Shown here one piece after another: positions 43,001-51,694 of a stretch of 64,000 nucleotides of DNA (positions within the stretch are counted from its first letter, which is position 1; every line of letters starts with the position of its first letter). The translations under genes and the position numbers were made by a program. The DNA is from Chloropicon primus (lineage: Eukaryota > Chlorophyta > Chloropicophyceae > Chloropicales > Chloropicaceae), in contig CP060761.1 of the NCBI GenBank assembly GCA_023205875.1, positions 558,001 through 622,000 of the forward strand. Reading direction: 5' to 3'. The notes beneath the pieces were generated by a model. The model was not told where the DNA came from and did no database searches. It saw only the letters and a program-made list of their open reading frames with translations.

Positions 43001-43211
43001 TGGACACCTCCATACCACCTTCTCCCTTGGCCTTCTGCCCAGCAAAAGCAACTTTGTGTCTCCTGCATGGAGGCTGAAGCTCCACGATCTCCAGCGGTAT
43101 CGGGAACTTCTTCGTTCCGGAGACTTCGCACAAGTATTGACACAAGGACGGAGGCAATGCAACGAAGGAGTCCCGCTTCCATCCCGCTACCCTCACGCAG
43201 ACACGCTCCAT
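40011..43211 (-). CDS. PEX1: peroxisomal AAA ATPase PEX1
   Basis: The single-exon gene encodes 1066 residues. The N-terminal double-psi domain contains [13 protein letters not shown] and a PEX1-like [10 protein letters not shown]. Two AAA modules follow. D1 has Walker A [10 protein letters not shown] and a weak Walker B (LVVFENIDI). D2 has [31 protein letters not shown], the Walker B [21 protein letters not shown], and [14 protein letters not shown] with [17 protein letters not shown]. The D2 sequence is the PEX1 signature. With PEX6 it forms the exportomer that pulls ubiquitinated PEX5 out of the peroxisome membrane. The ATG at 43211 ([10 protein letters not shown]) starts the conserved N domain. 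The gene-start element lies about 90 bases upstream, within an inverted repeat. Confidence 0.95.
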   Translation of the reverse strand: [1066 protein letters not shown]

Positions 43212-43247
43212 CGAGACCAAACCAAACCAATCCAATCCAATCCAATC

Positions 43248-43985
43248 CTCCTGCTGACACAACAAACGAATTCGTTCCTCGTTCCTTTGTCAATCCTTTC
43301 GACCGAGGAGTCTAACGAAAGCCAAGACCACGAAGCTTCCGCCTGTCACCCACACCCTCTCGTCCTACCTCGCCCTCGCCTCCTAGAGCGCCCTCCGCAA
43401 CCCTCTGTCTTTTTTTGTGTTCGCCTCCCTCTCCTGTCGAGTTGACAGACTGAAGGTGAAGGTGAGTGACGCGTTCTAAGGGACGAGGAGGGAGAGGGCG
43501 AGGAAAGTGGCGAGGGTGTGGGTGACAGGCGGAAGCGTCGTGGTCTCGTCTTTCGTTAGACTCCTCGGTCGAAAGGAATGACCAAGGAATGAGGATTTAG
43601 GACTGAAAAACGATTGCTTTCTCTTCCAAGGGAGACAGACAGGGGAGAGGTTGCGGAGGGCGCTCTGGTCGAGGAGGGCGAGGTAGGACGAGAGGGTGTG
43701 GGTGACAGGCGGAAGCATCGTGGTCTTGGCTGTCGTTAGACTCCTCGGTCGAAAGGAATGACCAAGGAATGAGGATTTAGGACTGAAAAACGATTGCTTT
43801 CTCTTCCAAGGGAGACAGACAGGGGAGAGGTTGCGGAGGGCGCTCTGGTCGAGGAGGGCGAGGTAGGACGAGAGGGTGTGGGTGACAGGCGGAAGCATCG
43901 TGGTCTTGGCTGTCGTTAGACTCCTCGGTCGAAAGGATTGACAAAGGAACGAGGAACGAATTCGTTTGTTGTGTCAGCAGTGGAC
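43248..43985. repeat. inverted promoter repeat with exact 180-base tandem copies, between PEX1 and SCCPDH
   Basis: The left arm, about 43252-43418, is nearly the reverse complement of the right arm, about 43815-43979. Both contain GACACAACAAACGAATTCG, CTTTCGACCGAGGAGTC, TCTAACGA and CGCCTGTCACCCACACCC or their complements. In addition, 43561-43740 and 43741-43920 are identical over all 180 bases, and a partial third unit begins near 43500. Each unit holds one gene-start element. The PEX1 and SCCPDH start codons are outside the two arms, 41 and 128 bases away, so each gene has its own copy of the same upstream sequence. The open frame across the units is an artefact, because 180 is a multiple of three. 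Confidence 0.9.
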
Positions 43986-44106
43986 GAACGCTTGGCGGAG
44001 AGTGGAAGACAAAAGCATCGGACGGGTCATCTTTTCCTCTTTCGAGTGAGTGAAGGGGAAGGTGTTTGGGATCCATCCATCGATCGATCGTACGGCGTTG
44101 GGCGCC

Positions 44107-45396
44107 ATGAAGAGTCGAGAGTATGATATTGTTGTGTTCGGAGCGACGGGGTTCACGGGCGAGTACATCCTCAAGGAGGTGGCCAAGTCGAGCTCGACCT
44201 CGTTGCGGATTGCTGCGGCGGGAAGGACGGCAACGAAGGTGGAGAGTGTCATCGAGAGAGTGACTCCAGCAGAGAGGCAAGTCAAGTGCATTGTGGCTGA
44301 CGTGAATGATGTGGAGAGTCTGTTTGAGATGGCAAGAAGGACAAAGTTGGTGATCAATGCCGTGGGCCCTTACAGGAAGTACGGAGAGAACGTGGTCAAG
44401 GCATGCGTGGAGTGCTCCACTCACGTGCTGGATATTTGTGGAGAGCCAGAGTTCATTGAGAAGATGGATATGTTGTATGGAGGAGAGGAGGGATTGGCGG
44501 CGAAGAACGGATGCTATGTCGTGTCGGCGGTTGGATTCGATAGCGTGCCGTGCGATCTTGGCACGCTCCACAACCAGAGAGAGATGGAGAAGCTGGGTTG
44601 GGTGCCTTCGTCGGTGTCGAGCTATCTCTCGGTGTCCTCGGGGAGTGCTGGTATGGCGGTGCACTACGCGACGTGGGAAGCTCTCGTCCTTGGCTTTGCG
44701 AACGCTGGGAACTTGAAGTCGATAAGAAAGAGCGTGAGCGAGAGGAACGCAAAGTGTCCCGGGGAAGCCGTCGCGCCTGTCGGTCCAAAGCCGAAGCGAG
44801 CCTCCGGTGCGGTCTGGAACGAGAGGCTGAAGAGTTGGGCCCTGCCTTTCCTCGGCAGCGACGCCAGCGTCGTCAGGAGAACTCAGAGAGCCCTCGGATT
44901 GAGAGGGATGTCCCCCGTGCACCACTCTTGCATGTTCACAGTGCAGAGCCGGACGACCGTGGGTCTCTTTGGAATGTTCGGCGCCATGATGAAGCAGCTC
45001 ATCAAGAGTGGTTTCGGGAGGAACATGTTGCTCTCCCACCCCTCGTGGTTTTCCTGGGGATTATTCTCGCACAAGGGACCCACCAAGGAGCAGATCGACC
45101 AGACCAGCTTCGAGTTCACGTTCGTTGGGAAGGGCTACGGCTCCAAGAGCTCTGCGGATTCAGGAGGCAAGCAAGACAAATTCCTTGTGACGACACTCAG
45201 CGGACCGGAGCCAGGGTACGTCGCCTGCTCGGTATTCATAGCGGAGGCCGCCTACACGGTCCTCGAAGAGGACCTGGAGCAGCATTGTGGATTTGGCGTC
45301 AGGACGACTGGTGAGCTCTTCTCTCACTCCACTTACCTTGACAGGCTGCAAAAGAACGGCATCTCGATCACCAATGCCGAGTCCGGTGACTTGTGA
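44107..45396 (+). CDS. SCCPDH: saccharopine dehydrogenase-like oxidoreductase
   Basis: The single-exon gene encodes 429 residues. The N-terminal Rossmann fold is clear: YDIVVFGATGFTGEYILKEV, IAAAGRT, LVINAVGPYRKYGENVVKAC, and CGEPEFIEKM, followed by VSAVGFDSVPCDLG. This is the SCCPDH type (trans-acting enoyl reductase/saccharopine dehydrogenase-like), not the lysine-degrading enzyme itself. A hydrophobic segment near the C-terminal third (TVGLFGMFGAMMKQLIKSGFG) matches the membrane-associated region of the family. The animal protein is found on lipid droplets, and its substrate is unknown. The start ATG follows a third promoter-repeat unit. Confidence 0.9.
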   Translation: MKSREYDIVVFGATGFTGEYILKEVAKSSSTSLRIAAAGRTATKVESVIERVTPAERQVKCIVADVNDVESLFEMARRTKLVINAVGPYRKYGENVVKACVECSTHVLDICGEPEFIEKMDMLYGGEEGLAAKNGCYVVSAVGFDSVPCDLGTLHNQREMEKLGWVPSSVSSYLSVSSGSAGMAVHYATWEALVLGFANAGNLKSIRKSVSERNAKCPGEAVAPVGPKPKRASGAVWNERLKSWALPFLGSDASVVRRTQRALGLRGMSPVHHSCMFTVQSRTTVGLFGMFGAMMKQLIKSGFGRNMLLSHPSWFSWGLFSHKGPTKEQIDQTSFEFTFVGKGYGSKSSADSGGKQDKFLVTTLSGPEPGYVACSVFIAEAAYTVLEEDLEQHCGFGVRTTGELFSHSTYLDRLQKNGISITNAESGDL

Positions 45397-46068
45397 TTAC
45401 GATGATTATTATTGCTGCCTGCTGTCATCCCTCATCACCTTCACTCTCCACCACCACCATCAATATCAATAGCCTTCCTCGACGCCATTCCTTGCAAGCG
45501 AGGGCTCTTTGGAAAGAGCAAGAGGCAAGCCCTCGACCCATTCGCGTGCCACCCATCCCCCGTCCCCTCCTCCTCCTCGGCATCCACTATCCACCACTGT
45601 CACCCCTCCTCCTCTGCTGCTGGAGATCCCCCGCGTCCATCGGTTCGGAGACAGAAGGAGCAGAGCAGAAGAGGAAGCGACAGCCAAGAGAGAGAGAGAG
45701 AGAGAGAGAGAGGAAAGAGAGAAGAGCGGAGGGAGGCAAGGCAACGCGGAGGATTCGCTGCCTCGACGGACGGAGCGGACCTTCTCACACACCACACCAC
45801 ACCACAACGCAACAACAAACCACGACGCAGACAGACAGACAGAGAGAGACAGACAGAGAGAGAGAGAGAGAGAGGGAGGACTCTTGAGTTCAGCGGAAGG
45901 AAGGGGAAGAGTATTGGATTCTGTTCTCCTCGATCGTCTTCACGAGGACGGGACTCGTGTTATTGAGAGAACCTCTCAATTTCATTCATTCATTGGTTCA
46001 TTCATTCGTTGATCAATACATCAGCGTTGCTCCTCCTCTTCAACAACAACAATAACATCAACATCATC
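45397..46068. other. intergenic / 5' leader of ALIX with AG microsatellites
   Basis: GAGAGA runs occupy about 45691-45720 and 45842-45873, and CACCACACCACACC lies near 45785-45800. CGAGGGCTCTTTGGAAAGAG at about 45500 is a weak match to the gene-start element. No other gene is visible. Confidence 0.45.
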
Positions 46069-48627
46069 ATGTCGACTGCACGCGGAGGGTTGTTGGCGAT
46101 CCAATCGAAGCGCGCGGAGTCTCTGTCGCTTGATCCGGTTCGTGTGTATTGCAGGGCAACGTACCTGGATCGTGGGGAGAGTGTTGTCGAGGGAGCCATC
46201 GAGGACTTGGATGAGGTGGAGAAGCTTCGAGCAGAGATATTGGCGAGCAGTGCAACTGCAGAGAAGCACCAGGAGAACTTGACCAAGTATTATTCGATCC
46301 TTTCGGCGATGGAGCTGAGGTTTCCGATGAGCAAGGATCCGAGCCACATCCAGCTGCTGTTCTCGTGGTATGATGCCTTCAAGCCGAACAAGAAGGAGAA
46401 GCAGTCGAACATAAACTTCGAGAAGTGTTCCGTCCTTTTCAACCTGGCAGCGTTGCACTCGCAGTCTGCGATTGACCAGGACAGGACGACTTCCCCTGGG
46501 CTTGTTGCGGCTTGCAAGAAGTTTCAGGAAGCGGCCGGCGTGTTCTCCTTCATCAAGGAGAACGTGTCCATGAGGACGGATGCGCCTCATCCTTTGGATA
46601 TCTCTCCAGACTCGGCCAAGATGCTCGAGCAGCTTATGCTGGCCCAAGCGCAGGAGTGCGTCTACGAGAAGGCGATGTGCGAAAAGAAGTCAGAGGGCGT
46701 GTGTGCCAGGCTTGGGAAGCAGTGTGTGGTCTTCTACAGCGAGGTCGTGTCCATCATCGCGGGGAGCGCTTTGAACAACCACATGGAGAAGTCCTGGCTC
46801 AACCACTTGAGGAGCAAGGTCCTCTACTTTTCGGCAGAGTCCGAGATGCTGATGGCAGAGGCGGAGAAGAAGAAGGACGAGAGCAACATCGGTCCCCGAA
46901 TCGCGAGGCTTCGGTACGCTGACTTGAAGATCAAGGAGGGGGAGAAAGCCAGTAAGAACGCCAACAATTTCATCATGGAGGCGTCGAAGAACCTCTCCCA
47001 AGCCTGCAACGACAAGCTGACAAAAGCTGTGAGGGACAACGAGAGCATTTACCTGGAGAGCGTCCCCCCCTACGAGAAGGTCCCTCCGATATCGGAGGCT
47101 TGCATGGTCAAAGCAGTGCAACCGAGCAACTTGAACAAGATGTCCGGGGACGTGTTCGTAGGCCTTGTTCCGGACTCGAGCGCCAAGGTGGTCTCCAAGT
47201 ACACCGAGCTGGTTGACACGCTGATAAAGAAGGAGAAGGGCAAGCTGAACGCCAGCACCGACGTGGCGAGGTCCAAGCTGAAGGAATTCGAACTTCCCGA
47301 GATTCTGGTGGCCTTGGACCCAGCGGACAGCCGCAACCTCACCACCATCCTCTCGGAATCCTTGAGAGAGAAGATTGCCGAGGTGAACTCTTACGGCGGA
47401 GTGAAGCACTGCTTCGAGCTGGCGAAGGAGCTCCAGGGACTGAGGAACGTTGGTACACAGATGCTCAACAGCGCTGAGCAGGAGCTGGAGACCGAGTCCA
47501 ACGAGGACCAGACCGAGAGAGACAGGTACAAGGAGAAGTGGGTCATCCCGGCCTCCGCCACTTTGACTGGATCCCTCAAGGCCAGCATAACGGATTTCAG
47601 GGCGAAGATTCAGACGGCGAGGGATAGCGACAAGAGCACCTTGCAGCAGCTGGAGCAGCCAGAGAACCCGATCTTGCTCCTGGAGAACGAGAACCTCTGT
47701 GCAAAGACTCCTTACTTGAGCAAGCCCATGGTCTCGGTCGGAGCTTGTGACCCAGAGACAGCCGCGAACGAGCTCAAGCAGTGCCTCAGTGAATTGGACA
47801 GCTGCTCGGCTCAGAGGACCCTCCTGGAGGACAAGCTCAACGAGACCAAGTTCAAGGACAACATTCTGCCTCAGCTGATGTCGTCCTCGGACTCGGAGGA
47901 GAAGATATTCAACGACCAGCTTCTCAAGTACAAGCCGTTGCAGGACTCTGTGGCTGAGAACGTCAAGCTCCAGGAAGGCCTCGTCGCAAAGCTGATCCAG
48001 AAGCACCAGCAGTTCCTTTCGGTGTACAACATCGGGGAGTACAAGTCCGAGTGCAGCGCTTTTGCTGTCCAGGTCCAGCACGCGTACGAAATCTACAAGC
48101 AGATCCAAGAAAACTTTGAGAAGGGTATCCGCTTTTACACCTCGCTGCAAGATGCCATCAATGCCCTCAAGATGCAGTGCGGGGATTTTTGCTTGACCAG
48201 GAAGATGCAGCGCGATGACTTCATCCGCCAGCTGGCTTACGCCAACCAACAACAGCAGCAGTACCAGCAGCAGCAGACTTATGGTGCGCCACCACCTCAG
48301 CAGCAGCAACAACAACAACAGACTTATGCTGCCCCACCAACTCACCAGCAGCAGCAGAGCTATGCTCCGCCGCCGCCACAGCAGCAACAGCACTACCCCC
48401 CTCCACCGCAACAACAAGCATACCAAAGCATGCCACCGCCCCAGATGCAAGGCTACCCTCCCCACCAGGTGCCACAGCAGCAGCAATGCCCTCCCGTCCC
48501 CATGCAAGGGGGACCACCAGGGGGTTATAGGGTTGACCAGGCTGCTGCCCAGATGAACCAGATGCATGTTGCGCACCAGTACCCTCCGCATCAGGGCTAC
48601 CCTCCGCCACCGCCTCCGCAGGGCTAG
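46069..48627 (+). CDS. ALIX/BRO1-domain ESCRT-associated protein
   Basis: The single-exon gene encodes 852 residues. The Bro1 domain occupies about the first 370 residues: YYSILSAMELRFPMS, FSWYDAFKPNKKEKQSNINFEK, CSVLFNLAALHSQSA and MLAQAQECVYEKA. A helical V domain follows (about 380-710), with KGKLNASTDVARSKLKEFELPEIL-like helices and ILLLENENLCAKTP. The last about 120 residues are rich in Q and P (QQQQYQQQQ; PPPPQQQQHYPPPPQQQ), comparable to the proline-rich region of ALIX and PalA/RIM20. ALIX links ESCRT-I and ESCRT-III in multivesicular-body sorting and membrane scission. The ATG at 46069 directly precedes the conserved start. Confidence 0.92.
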   Translation: MSTARGGLLAIQSKRAESLSLDPVRVYCRATYLDRGESVVEGAIEDLDEVEKLRAEILASSATAEKHQENLTKYYSILSAMELRFPMSKDPSHIQLLFSWYDAFKPNKKEKQSNINFEKCSVLFNLAALHSQSAIDQDRTTSPGLVAACKKFQEAAGVFSFIKENVSMRTDAPHPLDISPDSAKMLEQLMLAQAQECVYEKAMCEKKSEGVCARLGKQCVVFYSEVVSIIAGSALNNHMEKSWLNHLRSKVLYFSAESEMLMAEAEKKKDESNIGPRIARLRYADLKIKEGEKASKNANNFIMEASKNLSQACNDKLTKAVRDNESIYLESVPPYEKVPPISEACMVKAVQPSNLNKMSGDVFVGLVPDSSAKVVSKYTELVDTLIKKEKGKLNASTDVARSKLKEFELPEILVALDPADSRNLTTILSESLREKIAEVNSYGGVKHCFELAKELQGLRNVGTQMLNSAEQELETESNEDQTERDRYKEKWVIPASATLTGSLKASITDFRAKIQTARDSDKSTLQQLEQPENPILLLENENLCAKTPYLSKPMVSVGACDPETAANELKQCLSELDSCSAQRTLLEDKLNETKFKDNILPQLMSSSDSEEKIFNDQLLKYKPLQDSVAENVKLQEGLVAKLIQKHQQFLSVYNIGEYKSECSAFAVQVQHAYEIYKQIQENFEKGIRFYTSLQDAINALKMQCGDFCLTRKMQRDDFIRQLAYANQQQQQYQQQQTYGAPPPQQQQQQQQTYAAPPTHQQQQSYAPPPPQQQQHYPPPPQQQAYQSMPPPQMQGYPPHQVPQQQQCPPVPMQGGPPGGYRVDQAAAQMNQMHVAHQYPPHQGYPPPPPPQG

Positions 48628-48849
48628 GTCGTACTCACCGCCCGTGGCTCCTTCTTGTACGATAAAAGTAAAAGGAACTATTGTAGTGTATGATAATTAA
48701 GTTACTGAGTCTTCTTTCTTGTGGCTGGTCTCGTCTTTACGCTTCCCCCAAAGTCCAAGAACGACTAAACGATTGCTCACGACACCGCTGCGAGCGAACC
48801 ACAAAGTGAGAGAGAGAGAGAGAGAGAGCACGCGCGCGCACCCTTGCCT

Positions 48850-49356
48850 CTAATTCATGGAACCCAAGAACTCCGTCGCCACCGCACGTCCCCTGGTATT
48901 CACAGACAGCTTCATGACATTGATCTCCTTGTCCACCTCCTCCAAGAACGTGACAACAAAGTCCACAATCTTCTCCTGCAAGAGGTCCTCGGTGTGAAAG
49001 TTTGTGATCAGCAAACTGATGTCGTATCCCTCGATGGCTACCCGCCTAATGATCCAGAAATGTTCTGCCCTTTGCGTGATGAACCTCATGAACTTCTTCG
49101 TCAATATCTCCTCCAGCAAGTCACCCTGCTTCACCTTGACGCTAAACCTCAGCGAATTGATGCTCGCTTCTATCAGACAATACTCATGTTCCGTCCTCGA
49201 TATCAATATCGGTGGAAGCATGAGCTCCTTGTTGTGTCCGAACTCCACCTCAGGCACATTATGCCTCTCGATCTGCTGCGACGGAAAGTTCATCAAGCAA
49301 CACGTCGCGTTCAGAGTGTGCCGGATGCAATTCAAGTACGGCCTTATCGTGTTCAT
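48850..49356 (-). CDS. ARPC4: Arp2/3 complex 20 kDa subunit ARPC4
   Basis: The single-exon gene encodes 168 residues and matches ARPC4 along its full length: [79 protein letters not shown], and [16 protein letters not shown]. The C terminus is [20 protein letters not shown]4 forms the core dimer with ARPC2 that nucleates branched actin. The gene is in the spacer 3' of ALIX, in convergent orientation. Arp2/3 has been lost in several algal groups, so its presence helps to limit the lineage. Confidence 0.95.
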   Translation of the reverse strand: MNTIRPYLNCIRHTLNATCCLMNFPSQQIERHNVPEVEFGHNKELMLPPILISRTEHEYCLIEASINSLRFSVKVKQGDLLEEILTKKFMRFITQRAEHFWIIRRVAIEGYDISLLITNFHTEDLLQEKIVDFVVTFLEEVDKEINVMKLSVNTRGRAVATEFLGSMN

Positions 49357-49989
49357 CTTCGAACACCTTGATGCTCCTCCTCCTCCTCCTCTTCAAAACA
49401 AAAACGATAACGAAAACGAAACAAGTCAAGAGGTCAAGAGAGGTGCAGCTTCGTCGGTCCCCCTTGCCCTTCGCCCTTGCCCTTCGCCCTTGCGCTCTCG
49501 CTCTCGCTCTCTCGCCTCTTGTGCGAAAGGGTTTGCTTGCTTTTGCTTTTCTCTCTCTCTCTCTCTCTCTCAAGGCAGTGGAGGAGGGAGGAGGCAATGG
49601 CTGGAGTTGTGGACGGATGGAAGGCGGAGGGAGGAGGGAGGGACTCCGAGGGTGGTGCACAACGATAGATCGTCTCAAGATCTTTCGATAGATGGGTCTC
49701 GTTACAATGGGTGGCCGCCTGGAGAGGAAGGGGAAGGATCGATCAGCAGGAGGCGCTGGGGTCCGAAGGACAATGACGAGAGGGAGGGACAAAGGCGGAG
49801 TCTTGGTGGCAGCCAATGCCAGCATCGTGCTCGTATGGGATAGATTAGACTTTTATTGTGATCAATCACGTAGTCTTGCTCCGTCTTTTTGAAGCGCCGT
49901 CATCTTTCGGGTGGCTCCCCTGCCCCTCAAGGACTAAGAGGTCGCACCGAGGAAGGCGACAGGAGGACGGGACCTAAACCCGAGTGGAG
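49357..49989. other. intergenic with an isolated gene-start-like element and a possible short ORF
   Basis: CTCC and CTCT runs lie at about 49376-49392 and 49551-49573. At about 49655-49700, CGATAGATCGTCTCAAGATC followed by TTTCGATAGATGGGTC matches the gene-start element in plus sense. A plus-strand frame of 66 codons starts at 49692 and ends at 49892 but shows no family resemblance. A second cluster of Arg codons near 49440-49520 is low complexity. Confidence 0.4.
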
Positions 49990-50988
49990 TTACTCCAAAA
50001 GAGGATGTCCAGCATAAACCTGGTCCTCGATGTTGCAGGTGTCGTCGCCCCTCTTGATCTTGAAGAATCCACCGAGGTCACCCCAAGTGTTGCCCCAGGA
50101 GTTAGCGCACAACCAGTAAGGGATGTCGTTCTCAACGCCCCATCCGAGTATCTTAATGGCGTGTCCTCCGACAGGCTGCTCGTTAGGCTGTGGCACGAAG
50201 ACTCCAGACTTGTAATTGAAGAAGGATGGAGGAACCATGAAGGCTCCCTCGACAGGTCCGTTGGTGAAGATGTCCTGCTGGATATCAGAAACAGAAGTCA
50301 AGTGATAAGAGTCCTTGGTCTTGTACTTCTTGAACTCGACGCTCGCGTTGTGGCACTTTGGTGGGGTGAAGTTGGTTGGGCAGTAAGTCCTGAAGGAATC
50401 TCCCTGTCCGGAGATGTATGGGTCACAGGCATCGGAGACAATGCCGTAGTTCTCCAAGTATTCCCAGGCCTTGTTCATCCAACCACCTTGGCAACCCATG
50501 TCGGTCTTGTCACACTGCACCATGTCCTCAGGGGACAGCACAACGTTGATGTCTCCATCAGAAGCGATGGCAAACCTATCAGAAAGAGCCTCGGAGGCAG
50601 CAAAGGCCCAGCAAGATCCGCACTGCTGCTGGTTCCTGATGGGATGGATGTATCCTGGCCACTGAGACCTGGCATCAAACTCCTTGGGCAGACCAGACTT
50701 GACGTCCTCAGAGTAAGTCTTGGTTGGGAACTCGCCCTCCTCGGGGAACATGTAGTAGCTCGGGGTCATGAAGGTACCCAAGAGCTTCTTGGCCTCATCC
50801 ATGGTCATCCCCTTGAAGTACTCGTTCTCTCCAGCAACCCAAGGCATGGACTCGTTCCTGTTCACGGCATCAATAGCCTTCTTGCTCGTTGCAAGCTCCT
50901 GGGGCCTGACCAAGATTTGTGGCCTAGCAGCTGAGGCAACTCCCATAAGGAGAGCCAACACGGTCAAGGTAATTGTCCTGTTCGACAT
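49990..50988 (-). CDS. cathepsin B-like cysteine protease, copy 1
   Basis: The single-exon gene encodes 332 residues. A signal peptide (ITLTVLALLMGVASA) is followed by a short pro-region with the WVAGENEYFKGMT motif that cathepsin B proregions carry. The papain fold begins at PKEFDARSQW. Catalytic residues are C126 in QQCGSCWAF, H276 in GGHAIKILGW and N296 in CANSWG. The occluding loop region (YCPTNFTPPKCHN) lacks the paired histidines of animal cathepsin B, so endopeptidase rather than dipeptidyl carboxypeptidase activity is likely. It should act in lysosome or vacuole, or be secreted. This is the most diverged member of a three-gene tandem group. Confidence 0.93.
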   Translation of the reverse strand: MSNRTITLTVLALLMGVASAARPQILVRPQELATSKKAIDAVNRNESMPWVAGENEYFKGMTMDEAKKLLGTFMTPSYYMFPEEGEFPTKTYSEDVKSGLPKEFDARSQWPGYIHPIRNQQQCGSCWAFAASEALSDRFAIASDGDINVVLSPEDMVQCDKTDMGCQGGWMNKAWEYLENYGIVSDACDPYISGQGDSFRTYCPTNFTPPKCHNASVEFKKYKTKDSYHLTSVSDIQQDIFTNGPVEGAFMVPPSFFNYKSGVFVPQPNEQPVGGHAIKILGWGVENDIPYWLCANSWGNTWGDLGGFFKIKRGDDTCNIEDQVYAGHPLLE

Positions 50989-51694
50989 TCTGCTTTGCTC
51001 TTCGTTCCAGTCCTTGGGTTACTCTGTCTCTGTCCTCTCTGTTGTGTGTGTCTTGGCGTCCAACAACTCCACAAACTTTTGCAGGACGAGGAGGACGAGG
51101 AGGACGAGGCCAGCAACAATGCTTTGCGCAAGTGAGGTCAACCTTTCGTCCTCTTGCTTCGGTAGAGATTAAGGGAATGTGTTTGGATCGAAGGACTTAT
51201 ATCGAAGAGACCGAGCGTCCTCTTCGGTCTCGGAGTTCGGAATCATCCCGGAGGTGGAAGGCGGCTGGCGACGTTAGACCAAATTCATGGATAGCGGGGT
51301 CTGAGGTGGCAGTGGCAGTGGCAGTGAGGGTGGATGGGGACCAGGAGGGGTGGATGGGGAGGAGGGGGTGGTGGCACCAGAGTCTCTTGAGGTACCAGGG
51401 TCGCCTCCTCTTGCTCTTGCTCTTGCTCTTGCTCTTTAAAGATTCATCACATCCAACGAAGAGGAAGGTGATGGGATCGATCGATTGTTGGTGAAGATAG
51501 GGGAGGAAGGCTGATGATAGTGGTGGGAGGGACGGGTCAGGTTTGGGTGGTTGACAGTGGTGGTGGACGTCAAGGAGCAGGGTCAGGCGAAGGGAGCCAT
51601 TGATGGATAGAATCACAAGATATTATGCACATTGATTCCTTCACTCTGGACTAAAACAGAAACGGATGATTCATCCTGATGATGGCGGAGCGCC
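50989..51694. other. spacer between cathepsin copies 1 and 2
   Basis: It contains GACGAGGAG repeats (about 51083-51110), an isolated GGATCGAAGGAC...CGAAGAGACCGAG stretch near 51186-51215 that only weakly resembles the gene-start element, GGCAGTGGCAGTGGCAGTG near 51306, and a CTTGCT hexamer run near 51411-51436. No additional gene is recognised. Confidence 0.45.

Noticed and set aside
43476-43898. 140-codon minus-strand ORF with a repeated 60-residue unit
   Set aside because: It is produced by the exact 180-base tandem promoter repeat; 180 is a multiple of three, so the frame stays open by chance.
46690-48591. 633-codon minus-strand ORF rich in Leu and Val
   Set aside because: It is antisense to ALIX; the hydrophobic look comes from the complement of Glu/Lys and Gln codons.
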